From Nematostella vectensis (taxonomy: Eukaryota; Cnidaria; Anthozoa; Actiniaria; Edwardsiidae), in assembly GCF_932526225.1 (NCBI RefSeq), contig NC_064048.1, forward strand, positions 8,580,515 through 8,644,514: a stretch of 64,000 bases of DNA, written 5' to 3'. Numbering within the stretch: position 1 is the first letter of the stretch; the number at the start of each line of letters is the position of its first letter. Positions 28,601 to 39,000 of this stretch are shown piece by piece. The position numbers were made by a program, and so were the translations under genes. Below the pieces are notes generated by a model. That model had not been told where the DNA came from, ran no database searches, and saw only the letters and a program-made list of their open reading frames with translations.

Positions 28601-31600
28601 TTGTGTCGTGTAGAGAGAGAGTTTGTTAGGATTCGCGCTCTAGGTTAGTGACTGATAATCGATGAGCTTAAGCGATGGCCCATATCGAGCGAAAATAATA
28701 CGCGTAGATACGGCAGAGAAACGGTAGGAATTACAGTGCAGGTTAAGATGTGTAAATCACGTGCAAGTGCCAAAAGTGAACATTTAACAATGACGAATAC
28801 GATATTTCCAGTATATGTTTCTATTCGAGTTAATCACTTACAAATGCCAAAAAAGTGAAGCTTTAATAACGACGAATACGATATTCCCAGTGTATCACGA
28901 GTTACCTGCTGTACTGTCAAGTTGCCTGCTATATGTTTGTATAAAAGTAAATCACGAAAACATTCCAAAAAAGTGAGGCTTTAATAACGACATACATAAT
29001 TTGTCGTACTTCGATTTCACTGTTATTTCAGTCAGAACTCTAGATATCGATTTTTTTCCCACGGTCACGTGATTGATGGCGTCATGAGAATAACTAATAC
29101 GGTGTTGTCTTCGTTATTACATTTGTACACTTAGGTTAAAGTTTGATGACTATCGGTGAAAATGGGACGTAGATATTGAGACAATTGTGATGTAACGACT
29201 TGCCTGCTGGAACATTCAACGTCACACAGTCACGTGATTAATAATATTTGATATCATACATGCATGAATATGTTTGTAGTACTTTTTGTACAATCGTGTC
29301 AAAATTTCGTGACAATCGGCCAAATACCTGCCGAGATATTACACAAATCAACACATTTGAGTTGCCTGCTAACTTCACCGAGTTGCCTGCTGAGTTGCCT
29401 GCCAGCTTCACTATGGTATATTAAGCCAACTAAATACAGAACTTATATACTTCAATTATGTATTCACAAGTCATAATTATTCACTTGATTGAAACATTTT
29501 AGTAGCCAGAAAATCCATCTGTTAAAGGGTAAGGCAGAAAAATATCTTGGTTTCCAAGCAGGTCCAGAAACAGATGCGTACACTCAGGATTTTGCAATAC
29601 ATTTTTCTTTAAAAATCAAAATTTTGCAGGACCCTTTACTGAATTACGCGCTTAATTGCACGGAATATCAACTTTCATGCCCATACTACATTTTGTACCA
29701 AAGGAAAGCACGAAATAAACTTGAAAAGGTTTATTTTTTGGCAAAAATATCTTAGGCGAGTTTCCATTGGCTCCTAGCCACCAGCCAATTAAAAAAGGTA
29801 TTCTATTATTAGTCCTAGGCCTTCGTGGTTTAGCAAAGAACGCCTAGTCATTTTATTTGTTTTCGAAATTCATTTCGAAATATTGCACTCTTACAAAGAA
29901 TATCTGTCTTTTTTTATGAGAAATAGAGGTAAGAACCCTTAAAGAACACATCAGCTGTGCACTTAAATGTTTTGTCTTTCAAAATTTAGCCAAATTACGC
30001 GGGATTACACAGAAATTTGTGGATTACGCGGAGAAAGCCAAATTATGCGCTTCCGCACAAGCGTGTAATTCCAGAAGCCATGTATACTATGCTTTTCCCA
30101 TGTGATACCTATGACTGCACACCACCCTCGGATAATCCTGAGAATGTGCCTAAGAAAAGAGAGTCAACCCCCCGTTGGCCACCAAAAAGTGGGTCATTTC
30201 TTATTATGAATGGTCATCAAATACTATTCTTCATACATAAGTTACATGACTGTGCATTTCCCCCAGCCACCACCACCAGTCTCCCCTCAGCAAATGTCAT
30301 TTTGTGGTACACATAAAATATAATGTGGAAATACATACCTTTCTGTCAATTTCCCTAAGAGCATCACCAGTTGATAGACAATCCTCAACTACAATAGTGT
30401 GGATTACACAGGATGAACGAACACTGAACCATTTAGATTTTCTAAAATAAGAACATTTATCAATGAGACACTAAAGGCAAAACTGTAAAAAAGCATTTAA
30501 GGGAGTGTGTCACTATTTATCAATGAGACACTAAAAGCGAAACTGTAAAAAAGGTAAAGGTAAGGTAAAGTCAATCAGATGTGAAGTACATTTAAACATG
30601 ATATTGTATACATTTGGTGTTAGTTCCTATAAAAATAGCTATGATTTTCCAAAATGTATTGCCCATTTATCCCCGATCCTATGTAATGTCACCAGGGCAG
30701 AGTGAAGAAGGTAAATTGTAACAAGCTTATTTACATCAAATAAGTTGCACGCAATGCAAAAATGTTTCAACCAGAAAAAGAAAATGTGCATGTTCTAGAA
30801 TATAGCATGTTCTCTATACCAAAAAGAATTTATACATCTCTACATGGTTTCCTACTACAGAAAAGTCATCACTAATGTAATACATAGACCCATAAGCAAC
30901 CAAGCCTACATCAGATCGAGGCTCTATTTTAGCACTGCGCTAAGATAGAAAGTCTACAAATTATTTCAAACTTTTAAGAAACCTCTTCTATCGTTGTTAA
31001 AATTGTCAATATGAGGCTCAAGTTTTCAATAGTTCTTACTTTATCGTTTTACAAATAATTCTAAGATTTATCTATATGCTGGCATTAATGCGATGTCATA
31101 TGAAAGCGTTTTTACCATATTGAGCCGAAGGCCGAAGGTCACGGGAAATTGGAGTATGTAGAAAGGTTAGTTAAACGTGTATTAATCTTTCGCTGACGTC
31201 CAAGAACAATACACAATTCCTTTTTCCATTATATGAGATAAGAACAATCTTCGCATTTTTGCATTCATGTCGATGCCAGTATTTTGGCTATAGGGAACCT
31301 TGCATGCATTGTGTGATAACAATCACAAAGACTACAGAGGAATTTGGGTCTAGTTTTGGAAGTCAAAGTTTTTCAGACTCTTAGCCACTCATTCACATAC
31401 CAAGGGAAAGATAATAGCAGGTTTGATTCAAGAGGAACAAACAATATGTAGAAATTTTGCCGTGAGTCGAATTTGCAAATCATAGCAGCGAAATATATAC
31501 TTCCTATGTGTTTGGCATATATTCTCCTCGACTTCACGCTTCATGATTATTAACCTAGAGTTTTAATTACAGGTTACAGTACTTTTCAGTGATAAAACAA

Positions 31601-33435
31601 AAAATAATTTTGAGTTTAAGTGATCGCATGGAATAAAACAACATCTTTCCCGATGACATCAATCTTTATTTGTCAATGATTCTTATCATGGAGCACGCAT
31701 TGCTTGGTCCTTTCTTCATTACGTCATGTTCTTGTCTTCCTAAATACTGTGGAAACAGTCGCTGAAAAGCTTTCTTCACTGGCGAAAACAAGATGAAACA
31801 CGCACCTCGAGTGAATAATTATGCATATTTTAGTCCTCCAATCAAATCACTCACAACACAATGGCGCTAATTCAAAACAACAACAATCGCTTTGGTTGCC
31901 AATGACTCAGAGTAACACTTATCTAAAAGTTGTACGTTGACATTATTAAGACCCAAGATGTTCCTAGAACACCTGAGATGTTTATAGAATACCTGAGATG
32001 TTCCTAGAACATCTGAGATGTATATAAAAACATGTACCTGAGACTCTCCTAGAACACCTGAGCTGTTTATAGAACACCTGAAATGTTCCTAGACCATTTG
32101 AGCTGTTTATATAATACCTGAGATGTTCCTAGAACACCTGAGATGTATATGGAACACCTGAGATGTTCTTAGAACACTTGAAATGTTTATAGAATACCTT
32201 ATCTGTTTATAGAGTACCTGAGATGTTTGTATAGAATATCTCAGCTGTTTGTATAGAATACCTGAGCTGTTTATATAGAATACCTGAGCTGTTTGTATAG
32301 AATACCTGAGCTGTTTGTATAGAATACCTGAGATGTTTGTATAGAATACCTGAGATGTTTGTATAGAATACCTGAGATGTTTGTATAGAATACCTGAGCT
32401 GTTTGTATAGAATACCTGAGATGTTTGTATAGAATACCTGAGATGTTCGTATAGAATACCTGAGCTGTTTGTATAGAATACCTGAGATGTTTGTATAGAA
32501 TACCTGAGATGTTTGTATAGAATACCTGAGCTGTTTGTATAGAATACCTGAGATGTTTGTACAGAATACCTGAGATGTTTGTATAGAATTCCTGAACTGT
32601 TTGTATAGAATACCTGAGATGTTTGTATAGAATACCTGAGATGTTTGTATAGAATACCCGAGATGTCTGTATAGAATACCTGAGCTGTTTGTATAGAATA
32701 CCTGAGATGTTTGTATAGAATACCTGAGCTGTTTGTATAGAATACCTGATATGTTTGTATAGAATACCTGAGATGTTTGTATAGAATACCTGAAATGTTT
32801 GTATAGAACACCTGAGCTGTTTGTATAGAATACCTGAGATGTTTGTATAGAATACCTGAGATGTTTGTATAGAATACCTGAGATGTTTGTATAGAATACC
32901 TGAGATGTTCCTTGATTTGGTCAGCATGAGCACAGCAGAAAATAAATAATTCTTCAACACCAGCTTCTACCAGGAATTCAATGGTGTAGTCCAGCAAAGG
33001 GCAGTTGATCAATGGTAACAGAGCCTGTCAATAGAATATGGCCTAAGATACATGTCTGGTAATTCCCCTCTCTCCCCCTCAAGATGTATGCCCCCCCCCC
33101 CCTGCACATATACACCTACCCAACAAATAAATCATGTAAAACCTCTTTCCATATACCTTTTCTAGATATACATTTTCAAATTAAAAAAAGGTAATCCAAA
33201 CATACATTTTCATTAGCAATTAACTTATAAATGATCACCCAAACACGTGAATAAGCTTATACTTTCATTGGTGATAGCTTTCTCTTACAAAATCTCTATT
33301 TATACTTACTCGTGGTTTCTCTAAAGTTACAGGTAAAAATTTGTAATTAAAGCTGTCAGCAAGGATCACCGCTTGTAAGATTTCCTCCCCCTTCTCCCAT
33401 GATTCGCCATTTCCTTTCTTTTTCTTCGAACTCAT
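4618..33435 (-). CDS. EIF2B5: Translation initiation factor eIF2B subunit epsilon, complete, 21 exons
   Basis: Catalytic subunit of eIF2B, the cytosolic guanine-nucleotide exchange factor for eIF2. Exons in transcript order: 33310-33435, 32900-33024, 30339-30441, 18181-18263, 17131-17205, 16449-16548, 16292-16369, 16007-16084, 14928-15013, 14251-14373, 13327-13427, 12717-12822, 12141-12180, 11688-11820, 11280-11378, 10507-10602, 9985-10075, 9051-9168, 8149-8229, 6578-6748, 4618-4686. All junctions are GT-AG and in frame, giving 2,082 nt, 693 aa (human about 721). Order of domains: lysine-rich start ([11 protein letters not shown]); nucleotidyltransferase-like domain ([41 protein letters not shown]); left-handed beta-helix with hexapeptide repeats (exons 10-14); acidic linker; C-terminal HEAT/W2 domain ([24 protein letters not shown]); acidic tail with [11 protein letters not shown]. 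Identity is very secure; exon 17's acceptor is the least certain. Six or more introns carry tandem arrays or transposons. Confidence 0.96.
5400..5925. repeat. 19-bp tandem array (left arm)
   Basis: About 27 copies of a 19-bp unit built on TAACGCAAAATGTAATAAC, with point variants (AATGAAATAATT, GCGAAATGTGATAAC). A longer variant block of about 110 bp is itself repeated near 5,700-5,790 and 5,830-5,910, showing higher-order copying. Confidence 0.95.
6236..6425. repeat. Inverted array related to the 19-bp unit (right arm)
   Basis: About nine degenerate copies of TTATTACATTTTGCGTTA and TTACATTTCGCGTTAA, the reverse complement of the unit at 5,400-5,925. Copy lengths vary from about 17 to 22 bp. 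Confidence 0.85.
6749..7925 (-). repeat. 63-bp tandem array made from the start of EIF2B5 exon 20
   Basis: About 18-19 head-to-tail copies lie in intron 19, directly upstream (minus strand) of exon 20. Each unit carries a version of the exon 20 acceptor and first codons: exon 20 begins [14 protein letters not shown] and the unit encodes [15 protein letters not shown]. About 46 bp of each unit are exon-like and the rest is upstream intron. Units between about 7,490 and 7,680 keep a TTCAG/GA acceptor, others read TTCAAGAG. The unit is a multiple of three with no stop in the exon frame. Confidence 0.93.
7935..8140. repeat. Short imperfect repeats rich in CACGTG
   Basis: Imperfect 20-30-bp repeats with the core CTCTGACCACGTG or CTCTACCACATGCTC fill the gap between the 63-bp array and exon 19. 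At least five CACGTG hexamers (E-box core) occur in about 200 bp. Regulatory activity is not shown. Confidence 0.65.
8300..9050 (-). repeat. 92-bp tandem array made from the end of EIF2B5 exon 18
   Basis: Intron 18 is built of roughly 92-bp repeats. The two copies next to the exon repeat the last codons of exon 18 ([14 protein letters not shown]), the donor AAAAAG/GTAATG and the following intron; donor positions fall 92 bp apart near 9,050, 8,958 and 8,866. The third copy is diverged ([12 protein letters not shown]) but keeps a GT donor. Older degraded copies of the GTAACGCACTC...CACGCAATCCGTCAC segment continue to about 8,300. Confidence 0.85.
9169..9984. other. EIF2B5 intron 17
   Basis: No internal gene is recognised. 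A 107-codon plus-strand open frame at 9,371-9,694 has no domain I know and is antisense to the host gene. Confidence 0.45.
12890..13310. repeat. About 33-bp tandem array in EIF2B5 intron 11
   Basis: About 11 imperfect copies with the core GAGGGTGTCCAAGTAATG and AAGGCCTGTTAT. It starts only a few bases inside intron 11 from the exon 11 donor, but unlike the arrays in introns 2, 18 and 19 it contains no recognisable exon sequence. Confidence 0.85.
15222..15690. repeat. Possible decayed inverted-repeat element in EIF2B5 intron 8
   Basis: Segments such as ATATAGGGACG and GGATGCTCGTATCAAG recur in inverted form (CGTCCCTATA, ATGAGCGTCTGTATAGG) across about 470 bp, with a C run near 15,507-15,520 in the middle. 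Ends and target duplication were not resolved. Confidence 0.35.
17490..18115. mobile_element. Inverted-repeat element in EIF2B5 intron 4
   Basis: About 100 bp at 17,490-17,585 (containing CTTGAAGATCCAGCATA and GCGGGTGCTCCCTAAGGTCACC) reappear as the reverse complement at about 18,018-18,110. A second smaller palindrome sits at 17,590-17,665 (CTGCTGTGCTGTGATTGG and its complement). No coding capacity or clear target duplication is seen, so this is probably a non-autonomous DNA element or local inverted duplication. Confidence 0.55.
19870..25838 (+). repeat. About 118-bp tandem array, left arm of foldback element
   Basis: About 50 copies of a unit of roughly 118 bp, each with GCAGGCAACTCGACAGTACA, then GCAGGTAACTCGTTATGC, then a variable segment and TTACTTTAATAAAAACATATA. 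Several subtypes alternate (for example CATTCAAGCTTCAC, GTTGTTAAATGTTCAC, GTTATTGAAGCTTCAC, TTGTTTAAGCTTCAC). A marker variant CAACTTGACAG recurs near 20,530, 22,521, 24,281 and 25,337, showing multi-unit blocks copied together. Confidence 0.96.
25839..28205 (-). repeat. About 118-bp tandem array, right arm of foldback element
   Basis: About 20 copies of the left-arm unit in reverse orientation. The switch is abrupt: a left-arm unit stops after GTTATGCACTG and an inverted unit starts mid-sequence with TACAAATACC, which could pair with GTATTTGTACA near 25,760, leaving a loop of about 70 nt. Confidence 0.96.
31960..32906 (-). repeat. 22-bp tandem array made from the EIF2B5 exon 2 splice donor
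   Basis: About 31 near-perfect 22-bp units (32,214-32,906) and about 11 diverged ones further on. On the minus strand, exon 2 ends ACATCTCAG and the intron begins GTATTCTATACAA; together these make the unit, so each copy repeats the exon end and the donor. Sister units read CAGCTCAG/GTATTC. Because three units are 66 bp, the coding frame of exon 2 stays open through most of the array. Confidence 0.95.
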
Positions 33436-33643
33436 GATTGTCTTTAAAACATGTCGCTTCTACCTCGTAGCTTCATTCCATCGATGTTGAATCGGTTGTT
33501 TGTTGTTTAATCAATAAGCAGTCGGCGATTGTTTGGTTGTACGATTAGCTTCCGAGAGGCTTTTTCGGGCTGCGCCGAATGAGTGTGGTCAGCGGGGTTT
33601 CCTAAAATTGTTCTCTCTTCGCTCTTTGTTGTTGTTTTCCAAG
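33436..33643. promoter_or_regulatory. Divergent promoter interval between EIF2B5 and TMEM258
   Basis: Only 208 bp separate the two start codons, which face away from each other. The interval contains both 5' UTRs and so must hold both core promoters, unless transcripts start inside the opposite gene. I see no convincing TATA box. Shared regulation of the two housekeeping genes is inferred from geometry. Confidence 0.7.
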
Positions 33644-34677
<1,034 letters not shown>

Positions 34678-34832
34678 CACCAGAATTGTCAAATTGAAAC
34701 TCATTCTTACCACAAATGGACAACATCAGGACTGCATGAGTTGGACGAAAAAAGCAGGGCTAGATCTTGAAAATCACCTCAAAGACACTTTTACCCAATT
34801 CTTATTGTCATGTTTAGTGTAGTAGAGTATTT

Positions 34833-34838
34833 AATAAA
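34833..34838 (+). terminator. Probable poly(A) signal of TMEM258
   Basis: AATAAA lies about 155 bp after the TMEM258 stop codon, a normal 3' UTR spacing. Confidence 0.55.
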
Positions 34839-36077
34839 ATTTTACTATAAGAAGATTTGAATTATTCTCGGTACTAGTGAATACTAAACAAATACATGAA
34901 GAAGTTTTCTTGTTCATGTCAAATTGTTTATGTGAGCTCATAGGCATAGTATTCGCCATTGTTGTGTTGCACTGATGGGGACGAGTTGATAAAAGAATAG
35001 CATGTTTGCAGGATTTTAAGGGATGCAATAAAACATGGCATTGTAAACATGCTGATTTGATACTGAGTAAAAGCTAGATTTTACTCCTGAATTTTTTTCA
35101 TTAGACTCACAACATAGACATTGGCATCAATGCCTTTTTTATGCCTTGTTTAGTTGCATTTCCGATAAATATACCAGCATGCTGTTCGATTATAAACGCA
35201 ACCCAATCTCTGGCATAATGTGATCGTGGCTAATAATCTCAGTGGCGAAGCAAGGATTTTAACAGGGGGGCCCAAAAGGCCCTTTCAAGGCATTTTCTCC
35301 TGTATTTTTAATAATGTCTCATACATTTACTGTATTTTTGGCTGCTAAAGGGGGGGGCCCTGGTTACACCATTGAATCTGGTGCAGATTAGGATCTAAGA
35401 GTTCTATGAATGTCAATCAAGCTCAGGAAGAATTCCTGTTAGCAAAGAATACAAAAAAGTCACCTACACAATCATATTTTAGTCAAGTACTGTGAGACAA
35501 ACACAAAGTATATTACTTCTGTTGATGGGTAAAACTCTTTGTTTTGGGTGCCATTTTTATGGAAACAAAAATTTGAATTATCTGTAAGATTATTATTTTT
35601 AAAATACAGATGAAAACTACAATGTCTACAAATATAGATTATTCTGTCCATTTTACTAAAAGCAACAATTTAGCTCCCACCCTAAAAACATCCCCAGGAT
35701 TTCCTGAAAAATGCACACAAAAAGGTTATTGACATTTGCCCCAGACTTAAGGTTGTCTTGAGCTTGTTGTAGACCAGAAATAATCAAGGCTAGAAGCTTA
35801 TGCTTTTAACTTGAGCAGTAATGGGGGGCATGGCCACGCCCCTTCTTGTCATTTCCTTTTTGAAAATATTTGGGGGGGGGGGGGGGGTAGAGTGGCACTT
35901 ACCACCAGCCCCTGCTACAGCACTGCAATCATAATGATTCTTTGAATTCATAGCTTGAATTAAAAAAAAAACTTTTACCACCCGTTCGCTTCCATATTCC
36001 CAGTCCCTTGTCCCACGCTCTCTGCGTGAGCCCGCAATGCAGCTGTCATCTCACACGTGCTGTCTCATAAATCCAAG
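34839..36077. other. Intergenic between TMEM258 and WDR77
   Basis: No gene recognised. It contains a decayed interspersed repeat near 35,240-35,390 (AAGCAAGGATTTTAACAGGGG and a later G run) and a G run at 35,871-35,887. Promoter and 5' UTR of WDR77 should lie at the right end. Confidence 0.5.
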
Positions 36078-39000
36078 ATGGAGGTGCTTCCATCTGCTGT
36101 TCATCAACACATAGACGCGATCTCGCTTGCCCAAGGTGATACCCAAATCAAACGCCATCCTAGTCTTAGTCAAACCCGAAGCCTTTGGCTTAATGCTAAC
36201 AGAGATTTTTTTTTGTCTGTCTGTAGATGGTACCCTTGGTCTGGCTTCTTCTAGTTTGAGCGGTAGAACGTGGGATGGTTCCGTTTGGATTTTCAGAGAA
36301 CCTTCGACAGCTCCCGAAGTGGAGTATAGTTGTGGAAGGGCGGCCACGGAATCGGGAGTGACGGACTTAAAGTGGCTGGATTCGAAAAGGATCGTTGTAG
36401 GATCTGATAATGGTGCAGTGGATATTTGGAGTCAAAGTGGTAGTTTATTAGGGCTAGAGAACTTGGCAAGTTTGAAAGAGCACGATAATGTTGTTTCATC
36501 TGTTAGTGTGGATTGCGAGAAGTCGAGGATAATTAGTGCAAGCTGGGATAGAAGGTGAGCAATTAGAACAATCACATCCGGAAAAATATCAGTGGCATTT
36601 GGTGTCTTTTATGCATTAATTCAGCATATTATTCTTCCCAGTAGAGAATATAAGCTTAATGATTGTAAACTCGTTCTTATAATACACCTTTATACACATA
36701 TTTCAAATAAAGTTGTACTCGAGAATCCATGTGTTATAAGCCGCAGTGGTTCATAGCTGCCAACTCACCCACATTAGGTGGGTGTTGCAAGATTTTGGAC
36801 CTCGTCACAAGCCTAATTTTTGTGAGAATGTTCATACATTCTCTGTATTCACCCGCATTGGCTCTCTTAGGTTTGTTTTCACATATTTACTGTTTTCACC
36901 CGATTTCACAAGATTTTTGTCCAAGTAGGGTTGACAGCTATGGTGGATCATGGGTAGCATATAAAGCCATGTGAATGTTCATAAGAACAAAAATTCTACA
37001 GCTTTTAAAACCTGCATTTGTATTTTGTTGACACTTATCTTCTTATTTACTTACCTTGAAGCACTGCGTGCAACCTTATGCAACCTTATTTGAAATAGGT
37101 GTAAATATTAAGATACAGTACACATACCTGTCAACTCTCCCACATTAGGCGGGAGTCTCAAGATTTTGGACCCCTTCTTCGCTCTCCCGCGTTGAGCACC
37201 AAATCTCCCACATTAGGCTGGAGTCTCAAGATTTTGGACCCCTTCTTCGCTCTCCCGCGTTGAGCACCAAATCTCCTGCTTTTTAGCAATTATCACTTCC
37301 GAAAAAAAAATTCTGTAAAAAATCGTCATTTTGTCTATTTCCTATTAGAATATTTGAAACAATAATTCCCTTGCGAAGCGCAATTTATCTTACACCCTCG
37401 TGAGATCTGTAAGTGGATTTGTTCATGAGAGCTTTCTATACGGCAAACGCCTTCAAGGTTAAAATCACCCTTCCTCCTAAAAAATGAATATACCCCACCC
37501 CTCCCCCAAAAAATTCTCAAGCCTTGAGATTTTCGTATGAGTACACATCAATATTTAGGAATGATGAATTTTTATATAATTGTTTTTTTTTTGCCATGTT
37601 TTTTGGTTGTATAAAATTCAAGTTCAAGGTGTCCTGTTCTCTATATGCGTTTGTGAGTAACTTAAACCCAATGCTTCTGATTCCAGTATAAAAGTTTGGG
37701 ATCTGACGTCTGAACAGTGTATACGCACTCTAAAAGGTAAGGCGCCTTCTCTATTCGGAAATGTGAGGCAATCAGGAATTATTGCACGATCCTTGCTTTT
37801 CCCTTGACTAGAATATGGGTGTCCTTCAGATTGGAAATATCGGCACGTAGTATGTATCCCGATTGAGTTCAGGTAGGCCAACTGGTCTCGGATTTTCAAC
37901 TGGAGAGGACAAGTTACAAGAACTATCCGGTTCCCTGCTAAATTTGTCCTTTTGCTTTCAAAATTTCACACATTTCAGCATGGCTTTAAAAATCAACCTC
38001 TTTCCAAACCCTGTAGGTAGTTGAGCAAAAACATCCTGTTGTTTGTAAAACCCCTTTAGGACCGAAAGCTGCTCTGGCTTCAATGAAGACACTCTAAACG
38101 TTTTTTTTTTACAGTTTAAATGATGCCGAAAATACAGAGCAATTTTTGGTGCATTGTTCGGGAAGCGTGCCAGCTCGCCATAAGCCTAAATTTTTTCACC
38201 AAGTTTGTTCCTTACTGTTCCCAGGGGTTATTTTTCTCACAAGTAAAATGTTAGAGGGAAATACTCCTGGGTTTCTGAGGAAGTGCTTTCAGAAATATTT
38301 TCCTCAAATGAAAAGCCCCCCCCCCCCCCCTAATTTAAAATCTTTGAATTTGCTAGAACTATTTAGGCTAATAATGGGACGTGGGCGGATCTATGTATCT
38401 CCTTGTCTACCAACCCCTATGTATAATCAGCCTTCTCAAAAAGATTTTTAGGAACATGTTAATTGTGAGTTTTGAGGCGGTTTGGTTGTCAAAGTAAATA
38501 TCTTCTCTGAACCCTAACACAACAAGCTTTTAATACGGATAAAGGGTTTTTGGGGGAGTACTGTCAGTTTTTGTAACTTCCTTTCTAACGTACAGCATCC
38601 ATTGTCCATGGGTCTATTAAGTACATTTTAATATGTTTAGACATGTTTTCCTTTCACTTCATTTTTTCCCTCTCCCTTATTTGGGTAAGGTGCTTATTTA
38701 AGCAATTACTGTATTAGTAGAAAAATAAAGGAAAGTATAAAAAAACAAAGGACAGAGCCAACCAATCTATTTACCAGAGAGCTCAGCTCTTGAACTGGTA
38801 ACATAAATTGCAAGGGCGGCGGAGTGGTTTCAGGGGGAGGGGTAATTTGTGGTTTCAGGGGGAGGGGTGGGTGGCGGTTTTGAATTCTTTAGTGCTATTT
38901 ATAAGAACGCGCCTCCCTTCCCCTCCCCTTCCTCTGCCCCTGAATTGGTCTTTTATCCCCCAAGTTGCAAAGAAAAATATCACAGTGCTGTATAATTTTG

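Larger units (their letters stand above)
18542..29417. mobile_element. Giant foldback (Mutator-like) element, 10.9 kb, non-autonomous
   Basis: The left end begins ACCATAGTGAAGCTGGCAGG and the right end carries its reverse complement. The 9 bp ATATTAAGC flank it directly on both sides (18,533-18,541 and 29,418-29,426), a perfect target-site duplication. The left arm is about 7.3 kb and the right about 3.6 kb, each with roughly 1.2-1.3 kb of mostly unique terminal sequence followed by a tandem array. The arms meet near 25,838. No transposase-like frame is present; a 94-codon frame occurs as mirror copies (19,737-20,021 minus, 28,071-28,355 plus) but starts inside the repeat and resembles nothing known. 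Foldback elements with long repetitive inverted repeats and 9-bp duplications are placed in the Mutator-like superfamily; that assignment is inference. It lies in EIF2B5 intron 3. Confidence 0.9.

Noticed and set aside
32107..33012. A 301-codon minus-strand open frame
   Set aside because: Its first part is EIF2B5 exon 2; the rest is read-through into the 22-bp array, open because the unit has no stop in any frame. It is not a separate gene.
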